From NCBI GenBank assembly GCA_035525225.1, contig DATLFA010000081.1, positions 1 through 64,000 of the forward strand: DNA of 64,000 nt, in the 5' to 3' direction. The stretch is from DATLFA01 sp035525225. Lineage in GTDB: Bacteria; Actinomycetota; Acidimicrobiia; Acidimicrobiales; WLNW01. Position 1 is the first letter of the stretch, and every line of letters starts with the position of its first letter. This document shows positions 34,495-43,600 of this stretch, piece by piece. The notes below the pieces were generated by a model. It was not told the DNA's origin. It saw nothing but the letters and a program-made list of their open reading frames with translations, and searched no databases. The position numbers were made by a program, and so were the translations under genes.

Positions 34495-35108
34495 CGACGA
34501 ACGAAGCAGGGACGATCAGCGAACTCTTCGACGCGATCACGCTGCCCGACACCGGCACCGTCGATCGGCTCCACGAGCGGCTCGTGGACAAGGCCGAGCG
34601 CGAAGAGCTGCTCGACCTCAGCTATCGCACCGTGGACAGCCCGTATGGGCCGTTGCTCGTCGCGGCTACCGCCCAAGGTCTGGTCCGCGTCGCGTTCGAT
34701 CTCGAAGGACACGATGCGGTCCTGGCCCGACTCGCCGCGAGCATCAGTCCGCGGATTTTGCGCGGTCCGCGACGACTCGACCGTGTGGCGGCGCAACTCG
34801 ACGAGTACTTCGCTGGAAGGCGCCACCACTTCGAGTTGCCGATCGATCTACAACTCGCGCACGGTTTTCGCCGGACGGTTCTCGACCGTCTGTGCCACAT
34901 TTCGTACGGCGCGACCGCCACCTACGCCGCGATCGCGGCTGCGGCCGGTAGTCCCGCGGCCGTACGCGCCGTGGGCAGCGCCTGCGCGACCAATCCCCTG
35001 CCGATCGTCGTCCCCTGCCACCGCGTCGTGCGCAGCGATGGTTCCATCGGCCAGTATCTGGGGGGCACCGAGACGAAGCGGGCACTGCTGGCCATGGAGT
35101 CTGCGTAA
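34491..35108 (+). CDS. ogt: Methylated-DNA-[protein]-cysteine S-methyltransferase
   Basis: A 205-aa suicide DNA-repair protein. The catalytic motif VPCHRVV places the acceptor Cys at 176. The preceding HTH-like RTVLDRLCHISYGATATYA, AVRAVGSACATNPLP and the C-terminal SDGSIGQYLGGTETKRALL are canonical. The RNase-H-like N-domain (YRTVDSPYGPLLVAATAQGL, FDLEGH) is complete. About 43 residues precede it (MTTNEAGTISELFDAITLPD onward), helical and acidic, and are not part of the usual enzyme. Translational coupling to the ECF sigma gene suggests that the extension could bind that sigma factor. Confidence 0.93.
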   Translation: MTTNEAGTISELFDAITLPDTGTVDRLHERLVDKAEREELLDLSYRTVDSPYGPLLVAATAQGLVRVAFDLEGHDAVLARLAASISPRILRGPRRLDRVAAQLDEYFAGRRHHFELPIDLQLAHGFRRTVLDRLCHISYGATATYAAIAAAAGSPAAVRAVGSACATNPLPIVVPCHRVVRSDGSIGQYLGGTETKRALLAMESA

Positions 35109-35163
35109 TGACGGGCGGTCCCGTGGGCCGACCGAAACGCGGAGTGGTAGAACAACCGACGAT

Positions 35164-36630
35164 ATGAACAAGCGCAAACGTGTAGTGATCATCGGCGCGG
35201 GGCCAGGCGGCATCTGCGCGAGCATCCGCCTCAAGCACGCGGGCTACGACGACTTCGCCGTGATCGACAAGGCCCCGAGCATCGGTGGCACTTGGTACCA
35301 CAATCGCTATCCCGGTTGCGCCTGCGATATCCAGTCGCACCTGTATTCGTTCTCGTTCGAGATCAAACGCGATTGGACTCGGCCGTACGCCACACAGCCC
35401 GAGATCCTCGACTACATGCGTCACTGTGTCGACAAATACGAGCTCGCACCCCATCTACGCCTGTCCACCACGGTCACGGCGGCTCTATGGGACGACGAAT
35501 GCACGATGTGGCGGGTCGTCACCGACACCGGCGAAGAGATCGAAGCCGACATCGTCATCAGTGCGCTCGGCATGTTCAACGATCTCAACTACCCAGACAT
35601 CCCCGGAATCGACTCCTTTGCGGGAAGGATGTTCCACTCGGCGCGTTGGGATCATGACCACAGCCTCAACGGTGAACGAGTGGCCGTCATCGGCACGGCT
35701 GCGAGCGCGGTGCAGTTCCTGCCGACCGTTGCCAGCCGCGCCGGGCAACTCCACGTGTTCCAACGATCGGCCAACTGGGTGCTGCCCAAGGTCGACGAGA
35801 CGTTCACCGCCGAACAGCTCGACCACTTCCGCACCGATCCGGTCGCGGCGCGTCAAATACGGTGGGACGTGTGGCGGCGTGTCGAGAGCGTCATCACCTT
35901 CTCGGACCCGGAGATGCTGCGGGCGGCCGAAGAAGCCGGGCTCAAGAACCTCGAGACGGTCATCGACCCCGAAATACGTCGGCGATTGACGCCGCACGTG
36001 CCGTGGGGCTGTCATCGCCCGCTTTCGTCGAACGACTACTACCCGATCTACAACCAACCCAACGTCGAGTTGGTCACCGACGCTATCGAACGAATCACAC
36101 CCACCGGCATCGTGACCGCCGACGGTGTCGAGCGCACGGTGGACACGATCATTCTCGGAACGGGCTTCAAAACCACCCGCTACCTATCGGCCCTCGATGT
36201 CGTGGGCCGCGGCGGCCAGCGCATCAATGACGCATGGCACGACGGCGCGCAGGCATACCTGGGTATCACCACCGCCGGGTTTCCCAATCTCTTCATGCTC
36301 TACGGGCCCAACACCAACAACGGGTCGATCCTGTTCATGATCGAATGCCAGGTCGCGTACATCTTGCGCCAACTCGAACACATGACCGACGAGGGCCTGG
36401 CGTGGCTCGAGGTACGCAAAGACGTGATGGAGCAGTACAACGAGGAACTCCAACGCGACATCGACAAGGTCGAGGTCTGGCAAGCCGCGTGCCACGGTTA
36501 TTACCGCACCCCGTCGGGACGCATCGTGACCCAGTGGCCGCACACCATGGCCGAGTTCCGCGATCGCACGATGCGGCCCGATTTCGATGCCTACGACGCC
36601 CACTATGGCGTGCCGCTCGGTCGTCTGTGA
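35164..36630 (+). CDS. Flavin-containing monooxygenase, Baeyer-Villiger type
   Basis: A 488-aa class B flavoprotein. GAGPGGICASIRL (residues 11-23) binds FAD, GTAASAVQFLP binds NADPH, and the fingerprint FAGRMFHSARWDH fits FxGxxxHxxxW(P/D). GGTWYHNRYPG is the usual FAD-loop segment, but the following GxRCD of many BVMOs is CACD here, so the conserved loop Arg is not at its common place. C-terminal motifs FKTTRYLSALDVVGRGG and NLFMLYGPNTNNGS are present. It should oxidise ketones to esters/lactones or oxygenate soft nucleophiles. ATG 35164. A hairpin follows the stop. Confidence 0.9.
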   Translation: MNKRKRVVIIGAGPGGICASIRLKHAGYDDFAVIDKAPSIGGTWYHNRYPGCACDIQSHLYSFSFEIKRDWTRPYATQPEILDYMRHCVDKYELAPHLRLSTTVTAALWDDECTMWRVVTDTGEEIEADIVISALGMFNDLNYPDIPGIDSFAGRMFHSARWDHDHSLNGERVAVIGTAASAVQFLPTVASRAGQLHVFQRSANWVLPKVDETFTAEQLDHFRTDPVAARQIRWDVWRRVESVITFSDPEMLRAAEEAGLKNLETVIDPEIRRRLTPHVPWGCHRPLSSNDYYPIYNQPNVELVTDAIERITPTGIVTADGVERTVDTIILGTGFKTTRYLSALDVVGRGGQRINDAWHDGAQAYLGITTAGFPNLFMLYGPNTNNGSILFMIECQVAYILRQLEHMTDEGLAWLEVRKDVMEQYNEELQRDIDKVEVWQAACHGYYRTPSGRIVTQWPHTMAEFRDRTMRPDFDAYDAHYGVPLGRL

Positions 36631-36640
36631 CCGTGATTCT

Positions 36641-36657
36641 CGACCCGCAGCGGGTCG
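36641..36657 (+). terminator. Hairpin after the monooxygenase gene
   Basis: CGACCCGC (36641-36648) and GCGGGTCG (36650-36657) are perfect inverted copies around one base; in RNA a 6-bp stem with a 5-base loop would form 10 bases after the stop. No U-tract. Confidence 0.5.
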
Positions 36658-36761
36658 TGCGACATTCGCCCACCTAGAATCGACTGGAGCCGCGATACAC
36701 CTGAGCGCCGCTGTGACGCGCTCACCGACCACGCGAACGACCTGTCGAGAACCGAGTACTC

Positions 36762-36920
36762 ATGGCCAAAGCATCCAAGCCAGTCATCAAGTGCAAGATC
36801 TGTGGTGGTTCCATCCAGCGCCGTTGGAGTCTCGGCAATCCCGAACGGCAGCCGTGGCAGCACCTCGATGAGGACGATTGGATCGACAATCCCCACGAGC
36901 CCGAGGCGGCAACAGCATGA
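36762..36920 (+). CDS. Small CxxC protein (52 aa)
   Basis: A 52-aa protein, MAKASKPVIKCKICGGSIQR, then RWSLGNPERQPWQHLDEDDW and IDNPHEPEAATA. A single CxxC (Cys11-Cys14) with two distal His could make a zinc-ribbon knuckle, or the Cys pair could be redox-active. Such tiny zinc-finger-like proteins are common in Actinomycetota and unassigned. No strong ribosome site is visible; the reading frame is supported by the plausible composition and by good spacing from the monooxygenase terminator. A short GC hairpin followed by TGATTTTT at 36959-36979 may end its transcript. Confidence 0.6.
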   Translation: MAKASKPVIKCKICGGSIQRRWSLGNPERQPWQHLDEDDWIDNPHEPEAATA

Positions 36921-37005
36921 CCGAGGCCACCCTGGATCCGGCATCACGCCGCTCTCGCCCCGCCCAGGCGGTGATTTTTGCCGTCGCCCGTCGTCTACGA
37001 AGACA

Positions 37006-37242
37006 ATGCCCGGCGCCGACGACCCACAGAGAGCGGTCGTCGTGCTCGTCGTGGGCGACCAGGAGGTCCTACTCGGCCCGATCGCCCACCGAGTGCGGTG
37101 TGACCTCGTGCTGATCGACGGCCTGCTGCGATTGCGGGTTGCCGTGGCCCGTAGGGGCTGGTCGATGCGCCTGGACCACGTCGACCCCGAGACGCGAGCG
37201 CTCATCGAGTTCGTCGGTCTCGGCGACTGTCTCGGTCTGTGA
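37006..37242 (+). CDS. STAS-like domain protein (78 aa)
   Basis: MPGADDPQRAVVVLVVGDQE, then PIAHRVRCDLVLIDGLLRLR, VAVARRGWSMRLDHVDPETR and ALIEFVGLGDCLGL. The order strand, CDLxxIDGLLRL helix, RxGxxxRL strand and LxEFVGLGD helix is the second half of STAS/anti-sigma-antagonist-like domains seen as short actinobacterial proteins. It is about 20-30 residues shorter than a full STAS domain and lacks the phosphorylatable Ser, where VLIDG stands. It converges with an ECF sigma gene (gap 11 bp), so a regulatory link is possible but not shown. The start is ATG 37006; the frame is open further upstream. Confidence 0.6.
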   Translation: MPGADDPQRAVVVLVVGDQEVLLGPIAHRVRCDLVLIDGLLRLRVAVARRGWSMRLDHVDPETRALIEFVGLGDCLGL

Positions 37243-37253
37243 GGCGAGGCCGC

Positions 37254-38222
37254 TCAGGTTTCGATGCGCGGCGGCAGCCCGAAGTCGGCGAAGCAGTCGG
37301 GGTACAGGAAATTGTGGTGGCCCGAGATCTTGCCGCCGGTCACCTCGATCACCTGGATGGCCCACGGCTCCCACAGCCCGGGACGTATCAGGTGGTAGTT
37401 GCCGAACCCGGCGGTGCCGTTGACATTGATCGGCAACAAACGGCCGCCCTTGCACACGATGCCCTCTCCGAGGAACCAACCGGCCAACTCCTGAGCGCCA
37501 CGCAACCAGAGGTCGAACGGCGGCATCGACAAGACGACGTCGTCGCGTAGCAGTCCGACGAGCGCTGGGATGTCGTAGCGCTCGAACGCGTCGACGTAGC
37601 GGGCGAGCAGCACCTGATGTTGCGGGTCGACGGTCGGGTCGAGTGACTCGATCGGCATGGCCGCCATCGTCGCCCGCGCCCGCTGCAGCGCGCTGTTGAC
37701 CGAGGCCGCACTGGTGTCGAGCAACTCGGCGACCTCGGTGGCCTGCCAGCGCAGGACCTCGCAGAGGATGAGGGCCGACCGCTGCTTGGGCGGCAGGTGC
37801 TGCAACGCCGCCACGAACGCGAGACGTATGGACTCACGAGCCGTGGCCACCTCGGCGGGGTCGCCGTCGACGGCGATGACCTGCTCGTCGGCTATCGGCT
37901 GTATCCACGCGCCTTCGGCCAATGGGGCCCCGAGGACGGCGTCGGCGTTGGTCGATGACGGACCCATTTCCATCGGCCGCGCCCGTCGTTGCGGGCTGCG
38001 GTGCATGTCGACGCACACGTTGTTCGCAATGCGGTAGAGCCACGACCGCAACGACGAACGGCCCTCGAAGCCACCGATCGAGCGCCATGCCCGCACCATG
38101 GTCTCTTGCACCGCATCTTCGGCCTCGCTGCGCGCCCCCAGCATGCGATAGCAGTAGCCGGTCAGTTCACGCCGGTGGGACTCGATCTCGCGTTCGACAT
38201 CGGAGGTCAGCTTCGTCGTCAT
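37254..38222 (-). CDS. ECF sigma factor with C-terminal SnoaL-like domain (SigG type)
   Basis: A 322-aa sigma factor. Region 2: ELTGYCYRMLGARSEAEDAV, QETMVRAWRSIGGFEGRSSL and RSWLYRIANNVCVDMHRS. Region 4: LQHLPPKQRSALILCEVLRW and QATEVAELLDTSAASVNSAL. After residue 200 a SnoaL/NTF2-like domain follows (RYVDAFERYDIPALVGLLRD, MPPFDLWLRGAQELAGWF, then WAIQVIEVTGGKISGHHNFL). This layout matches the SigG/SigJ-like ECF subgroups in which the fused SnoaL domain replaces an anti-sigma factor. ATG 38222 (MTTKLTSDVEREI) is a normal start. Confidence 0.92.
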   Translation of the reverse strand: MTTKLTSDVEREIESHRRELTGYCYRMLGARSEAEDAVQETMVRAWRSIGGFEGRSSLRSWLYRIANNVCVDMHRSPQRRARPMEMGPSSTNADAVLGAPLAEGAWIQPIADEQVIAVDGDPAEVATARESIRLAFVAALQHLPPKQRSALILCEVLRWQATEVAELLDTSAASVNSALQRARATMAAMPIESLDPTVDPQHQVLLARYVDAFERYDIPALVGLLRDDVVLSMPPFDLWLRGAQELAGWFLGEGIVCKGGRLLPINVNGTAGFGNYHLIRPGLWEPWAIQVIEVTGGKISGHHNFLYPDCFADFGLPPRIET

Positions 38223-38692
38223 CGACCTACCGTATTCGATGGGTCTGCCAGCGCGTTCGCAATGCGTCGTCGTCGCGGGCCAAAGAAGGTCAGGACGACG
38301 CAAGATGTGCATCATCTTCCGCACAGGCAGTCGACCGCGACCTCCCGAACATGAAACCCTCACGCGCGCAGGCCCTGGACAGCGCCTTCGACGCGACGCG
38401 CACGAGGTCATCGTGATCACCACACAGAGTGGCACCAGGTCTTTTGCCGTTGACGCAGCGCGACTGCGTGACCGCGTTCGAATGCCGGCGCCCAACCGCG
38501 CTCACGCGACGAAGCGGCCATGCGGCCATGCTCCACCGACGGCGCTCGTGCCCTCTGAACAGGCACGCGGTGTCGTTCGACGGTCTATCCGAACGCCCTA
38601 TCTGACGTTCATCCTTACGTAGCAACCGCGAAATCTGTTCGAAACAATTACGTCCCAATCTGACAACCCAATCACGGACAAAGGGAGCAGAC
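38223..38692. other. 470-bp intergenic region between a sigma factor and amt
   Basis: No convincing gene on either strand: the open frames here have Arg/His-rich, shadow-like composition and no start context. The last 80 bp before amt are AT-richer than the surroundings and carry the GlnR-like element described separately. The rest may hold the divergent sigma-factor promoter. I see no repeat. Confidence 0.5.
38619..38645 (+). promoter_or_regulatory. Possible GlnR-like nitrogen box upstream of amt
   Basis: GTAGC-(6)-GAAAT-(6)-GAAAC. Actinobacterial GlnR boxes have GTnAC-n6-GAAAC units spaced by 6 bp; the half-sites match at four of five bases for the first unit element and the spacing is right. 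It lies 48 bp before the amt start. The second GTnAC element is only weakly represented (TTACGTCC). Nitrogen-limitation control is expected for amt, which raises the prior. Confidence 0.35.
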
Positions 38693-39925
38693 GTGGACAC
38701 AGGCGATACCGCGTGGGTGTTGATCTCAACAGCCCTCGTGTTGTTCATGACACCGGGACTCGCGTTCTTCTACGGCGGCATGGTCCGCTCGAAGAACGTG
38801 CTCACGATGCTCATGCAGAACTTCTTCGCGATGGGCATATTGGCGATCCTCTGGGCCGCGATTGCCTTCAGCCTCGCCTTCGGCGACGCCGGCAACGCGG
38901 GCGTGATCGGCAACTTCGACTTCGCGTTCATGAAGGACGTCGGTCCGGGCTCGGCGCTCACAGAACCGCTGTCAGCGCTCACCATTCCATTCGTACTGTT
39001 CTGCGCCTACCAGATGACGTTCGCGATCATCACGCCCGCGCTGATCACGGGAGCAACTGCTGATCGCCTCAAGTTCTCCGCCTATGCGGTGTTCATCAGC
39101 GTGTGGCTGGTGTTGGTGTACGCGCCGCTGGCGCACATGGTGTTCGCCGGTGGTTGGCTCGCCGACATGGGCGCCCTCGACTTCGCCGGCGGCGCGGTCG
39201 TACACATGAATGCCGGCGCCGCGGCGCTGGCACTCGTGCTGATACTCGGCCCCCGCAAGGGTTACGGCGAGGAACCCATGCCACCGCACAACCTGCCGCT
39301 GACGATCCTCGGTACCGGCATCTTGTGGTTCGGCTGGGCCGGCTTCAACGCCGGATCAGCACTCGCCGCGAACGGTGTTGCCGCCCAAGCCATCATGAAC
39401 ACGTTCCTCGCAGCCTCGGCAGCGATGCTCGGTTGGCTCGCCATCGAGAAGATCAAGGGTGGCCACGCAACGACACTGGGTGCCGCATCAGGTGCCGTCG
39501 CCGGTCTCGTCGCCATCACCCCGTGTGCCGGCTTCGTCGGTGGTATGGCCCCCGTCTACATCGGGCTCATCACCGGCGTCTTGTGCTACCTCGCACTCGG
39601 CATCAAGAAGGCGTTCAAGTTCGATGACAGCCTCGATGTGATCGCAGTGCATCTGGTGGGCGGCCTTGTCGGCTCCATCCTGCTGGGTTTCTTCGCCGAC
39701 AATGCGATCAACAGCGCAGTGGTCAACGAAGGCCTGTTCCTCGGCGGCGGCGGCGACCTCCTGCTCGATCAGATCGTCGCTTCGGTCGTGACCCTCGCCT
39801 ACTCGTTCGTCGCCAGCTTCATCATCGCCAAGGCGATCGACATGACGATGGGACTGCGAGTGTCCGAAGATGTGGAGACCGAAGGCCTCGACATCAACCT
39901 CCACGCAGAGGCTGCCTACGCATAG
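38693..39925 (+). CDS. amt: Ammonium transporter Amt/AmtB
   Basis: A 410-aa Amt protein with 11 predicted TM segments: STALVLFMTPGLAFFYGGMV (TM1), then RSKNVLTMLMQNFFAMG, FAGGAVVHMNAGAAALALVL (first pore His), ILWFGWAGFNAGSALAAN, LDVIAVHLVGGLVGSILLGF (second pore His of the twin-His pair). The start is GTG 38693 with AAAGGGAGC upstream. It conducts NH3/NH4+ across the plasma membrane. No glnK follows directly; the next event is a strong terminator, so amt is monocistronic here. Confidence 0.96.
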   Translation: MDTGDTAWVLISTALVLFMTPGLAFFYGGMVRSKNVLTMLMQNFFAMGILAILWAAIAFSLAFGDAGNAGVIGNFDFAFMKDVGPGSALTEPLSALTIPFVLFCAYQMTFAIITPALITGATADRLKFSAYAVFISVWLVLVYAPLAHMVFAGGWLADMGALDFAGGAVVHMNAGAAALALVLILGPRKGYGEEPMPPHNLPLTILGTGILWFGWAGFNAGSALAANGVAAQAIMNTFLAASAAMLGWLAIEKIKGGHATTLGAASGAVAGLVAITPCAGFVGGMAPVYIGLITGVLCYLALGIKKAFKFDDSLDVIAVHLVGGLVGSILLGFFADNAINSAVVNEGLFLGGGGDLLLDQIVASVVTLAYSFVASFIIAKAIDMTMGLRVSEDVETEGLDINLHAEAAYA

Positions 39926-39943
39926 CCACCGCCCTGTCTTGCA

Positions 39944-39986
39944 ACGAGCCGGACGGATCGGTCCAACACCGATCCGTCCGGCTCGT
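39944..39986 (+). terminator. Strong rho-independent-like hairpin after amt
   Basis: A 19-bp perfect stem: ACGAGCCGGACGGATCGGT (39944-39962) pairs with ACCGATCCGTCCGGCTCGT (39968-39986) across CCAAC. It starts 18 bases after the amt stop. No U-run follows, but the stem is by far the strongest hairpin I saw at a gene end in the window. Confidence 0.85.
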
Positions 39987-40052
39987 GCTCGTTCTCCGCG
40001 GTACCTCTTGGCAATTGCGAATAGCCGGGCCGCGGGCCTGCCCCGGTTGCTG

Positions 40053-40409
40053 ATGCTGTCGCAGTCGGATGAACCTCCGGTGAGCGACGAAGAGTTACAG
40101 GACTGGGTTCGCATACCGTCGGACCGGCTAGAGGTGAACGCGCGAGTGCAAGCGTTGCAACTGCGAGCCGCGCGATTGCGAAAGCCCTCGCTCGACGAGA
40201 GCGGGCGGTTCGCTGTCGGCAGCCGTTGGATCCCTCTTTCGCCTATCGAAGCGCGTCTCGTGGGGGTCCTGATCGAGCGATTCGGCACCATGGTGACCCG
40301 CGATGAGCTCGCAGTGCGGGCATGGCCCGGCGGACAACCCACGCGAAACCAACTCGACGTGCGACTACGTGTTCCGCGGTCGCGGATTCGCGCTGCAATG
40401 GCTTATTGA
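40053..40409 (+). pseudogene. OmpR/PhoB-type winged-helix protein, damaged C-terminus
   Basis: MLSQSDEPPVSDEELQDWVR then ESGRFAVGSRWIPLSPIEAR, LVGVLIERFGTMVTRDELAV and RAWPGGQPTRNQLDVRLRV: a PhoB-type DNA-binding winged helix preceded by a short pseudo-receiver tail rather than a real receiver domain. The usual recognition-helix end and beta hairpin (RRI-xx-GL-x-I-xTVRGRGF) is lost: the frame ends in PRSRIRAAMAY. A shifted frame at 40366 reads VFRGRGFALQWLID, so a small deletion with frameshift removed about 15-20 residues. The start is uncertain (ATG 40053 or TTG 40008). Such proteins sit beside amt or other metabolic genes in related genomes. Confidence 0.55.
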
Positions 40410-40414
40410 CTGCG

Positions 40415-40696
40415 TCAGTTGCCTTCGGGTTCGGCGAACAAGTCAGCGCTGAGCGCCAACGCGCCCGCAACGGCCGCGGCACGCTCGATCACCGCGTTGA
40501 AGTAATGGCCCGCGAGGTTTCCGTTGTTCATCGGTGGGTCGCCCAACGATCGCAAGAGGGCACCGGCATCGTGCGACAGCGCGATGCGCTCGATCTCGGG
40601 CAGGGGTCGCGGCACCCGCCAGATATCGACGGGAGTGGGGCGCTTCGACTGAGGGCGACGGCGTTGATTCGGACGGGGGCGCTGCGATCGGCTCAT
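40415..40696 (-). CDS. 93-aa protein coupled to the SNF2 ATPase gene
   Basis: MSRSQRPRPNQRRRPQSKRP, then TPVDIWRVPRPLPEIERIAL, SHDAGALLRSLGDPPMNNGN, LAGHYFNAVIERAAAVAGAL, ALSADLFAEPEGN. A basic, disordered N-terminus (about 22 residues) is followed by an alpha-helical domain. The ATG overlaps the helicase stop by ATGA, so the two are translated together. The pattern (RPLPEIERIALSHDAGALLRSLGDPP with a later helix) looks conserved, but I do not recognise a named family. Likely a partner or substrate-binding subunit of the SNF2 protein. Confidence 0.7.
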   Translation of the reverse strand: MSRSQRPRPNQRRRPQSKRPTPVDIWRVPRPLPEIERIALSHDAGALLRSLGDPPMNNGNLAGHYFNAVIERAAAVAGALALSADLFAEPEGN

Positions 40697-43600
40697 CGTT
40701 CGTCCTCGGCCAGCAGCTCGTCGGGTCGCAGCCCGAGTGCGATGCGGAGTTGTTCGGTATTCAAATCGGCGAGGGAGCTCGAACGTGACAGGACGACGTT
40801 GGCAATGTGGCGCTTGCCGGCAACGACCTGCTCGACCCGTTCGTCGACGGTGCCGGGGCACACCAGTCGGTGCGAGATCACCGTACGACTCTGCCCGATG
40901 CGCCACGCGCGATCGCGCGCCTGGTCTTCGACCGCGGGATTCCACCAGCGGTCGTACAGCACGACATGGTTCGCCGCGGTGAGGTTGAGCCCGGTGCCTC
41001 CGGCCTTCAGCGACAACACCATTGCACCCGCGCCGGTACCGGTCTGGAAGTCGTTGACGAGCCGATCACGCACACCCCGCGCGAGGCTGCCGTCGTAACA
41101 CGCGATCGGTACACCGGTGACCTCGGTGAGGTGGTCGGCCAGACGGCGGCCCCATGTCGCGAAATGGGTGAAGACGAGGATGCGTTCGCCGGCGGCGAAA
41201 ACGGATTCGACGATCTCTTCGAGTCGGGCCAACTTGCCCGATCGGCCGGCGAGTGGCCGCCCGTCGTCACGATACGCGGCCGGATGATTGCATATCTGCT
41301 TGAGCGCCGTGATGGCGGCGAGGATCGCGCCCTGCTTGGCTTCGCCGGTATCGCTGTCGGCCTTCGCGACGAGGTCATCGAGGACCGCTTGGTAGAGCCC
41401 GATCTGCTCGGTCGTCATGGTGCAGTGGTCGAGCTCGTCGATCTTGTCGGGAAGCTCGGCCGCGACTTCGGGCTCGGCCTTGGTGCGGCGGAAGAGAAGG
41501 ATCCCGTTGAGCGCACGGAGCGCGGCCTCGCCATCACCGGACATCTGCGCGAGGAACGAAGGCCGCGAGCCGACGAGGCCGGGGTTCGTGAAGTCGAGAA
41601 TGGACCACAGGTCGCCGAGACCGTTCTCGATCGGCGTGCCCGTGAGCGCGATGCGCGTGCGCGCCGGTATGCGGCGCAACTGTTGGAAGGTCTCGCTCGC
41701 CGGATTCTTGACGGCCTGCGCTTCGTCGAGCACGATGCGACTCCACGTCGTCGTCACGAGCGCGTCGATATCGCGAACCGCCGTCGCGTAGGTAGTGATC
41801 AGGATGTCGGCACCCGAGATCTCGGCCGCGAGCTCGTGCTCGGATGAACGCGAGGCCCCATGGTGCACGACCACCCGCAACCCGGGTGTAAATCGCGCCG
41901 CCTCTGCAGCCCAGTTGCCGACGACCGCCGCCGGCGCGATGACGAGCGCGGTGCCGTCGCCGGCAGTGTGCGAAAGATGCGCGAGCACCGTCGGCGTCTT
42001 GCCGAGGCCCATGTCGAGCGCGAGACATCCGCCGAGTTCGACGGCATCGAGGAACCCGATCCACGCAAGCGCCTCGGTCTGGTAGGTGCGCAGCTGTCCG
42101 ACGAAGCCCTTTGGCTCGGTGACCGGCGCGGTGGACGCCTCACCTGCGCGGCGCACGATGTCGTTCGCCCAGCTGTCACCATCGACACGGACGCCGCCCG
42201 CGAGTCCTGATCCGTCGAGACCGATGCTCTGACGCAGGATCTCGGCACCGGTCAACTGTGTAACCGACGCGCGCTCCGCGAGTGCCACGGCCGCTTGTTC
42301 GAGATCGACGCGATCTACTTCGATCCAACGGCCGCGTGACTGCACGAGCGGGCGGGCCTGTCGGGCGAGCTTGGCCACCTCGGCCGCGGTGAGCTCGACG
42401 TCGTCGAAGAGCACGGACCACGCGACGTTGCTGAGCTGATGCGCTCCGACCACCGAACCCGAGGGCGTCTCCGCGAAGAGGCGCAGCGAGGCCGTGGCCT
42501 TGCGTCGCGACAACGCCGGCACGCGCACGTCGAAGCCGACGGTCGCGAGGTTGGGACCGACGACGGTCATGAAATCCCAGGCTTCGTCCTGGCTCAGCGC
42601 GACATGCCCGCGGCGGCGCGCGCCCGCGCGATCGAGCGCGGGCAGCAGTCGTGTGAGTCTCGCCCATTCGGCGGTGACCGGACGGGCACCCCGGTCGGTG
42701 CGTACCGCTTCGTCGAGCGGAAGGATCTTGCCTTTGCCCGCGGGAGCGTGCACCGACACGAGCCACACACCGCCGGAGTCGGGTGCGTCGAGTTGCACGA
42801 TCAGCTTCGGACGCGCCGGCGACGTGACGGTACGCGACCACTGATCGAACCGTCGCGACATATCGCTCGCCAGGCCAGAGTGCACACGAAACGCAGAGCC
42901 GTCCATGCGGGCGATCACCGTGTCGGCAAAGTCGGTTGGCGTGTTTGCGCTCGGAGGCGCTGCCGGCAACTCCATGCGCTCGACACTTTCGGTCACGATC
43001 GCCTCTACGACGGCCGTGATTACCGACGTCGTCGTGACTCGTCCGTCGCCGCCACCGAGGGCCACGACGGTGCATGGCATCGCCGCGACGAGCGCTTCGA
43101 TCGCTGGACTGTCGACGAGGGCGGGCAGCCAATGCACCGACGCGTCGATCATTCGACCTTCGGGCTTCTTCGCGAGGCGCACACCGGGCACGATCGAACC
43201 GCGAGCAGCAAGCCGGACACCTTCGAGCGCCACCTGGCTGAGCCACAGCAGGCTCGGACCGGCGCCGTCGCGCCCGTGACCGCCGCTGACCGCGATGAGC
43301 CAGCCCAGCGCGTCTTTCATCGGGATCGCCAGTGCTTCGGCACGTTGGCCACCCGGTAACGCGACGCCCGGGTGGAGTTGCCAGCCCACCGGCGGCCCCC
43401 CGATGGACTCCAGTCGCCCTGCGAGCGCGTCGTTCAACTCAGGGGGTGCGCCGCGGGCAGCGGCCCAGACCACGACGAGGCCTTCGGACCACGATGCTTG
43501 CAGCTTGACTTCGTCGGGCTCGAGGGCCTCGTAGGGGACGGCAACGAACTCGTCCCCGAACTCGTCACCCAAGTCGTCGCGGTTGGTCCGTGGTTGCCGC

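Noticed and set aside
36602..36920. Longer open frames overlapping the 52-aa CxxC gene
   Set aside because: They read the same DNA in frames with Arg/Ser-rich composition; only the 52-aa frame looks protein-like.
38239..38622. Possible small gene in the amt upstream gap
   Set aside because: No ribosome site, Arg-rich random composition, no similarity by eye.
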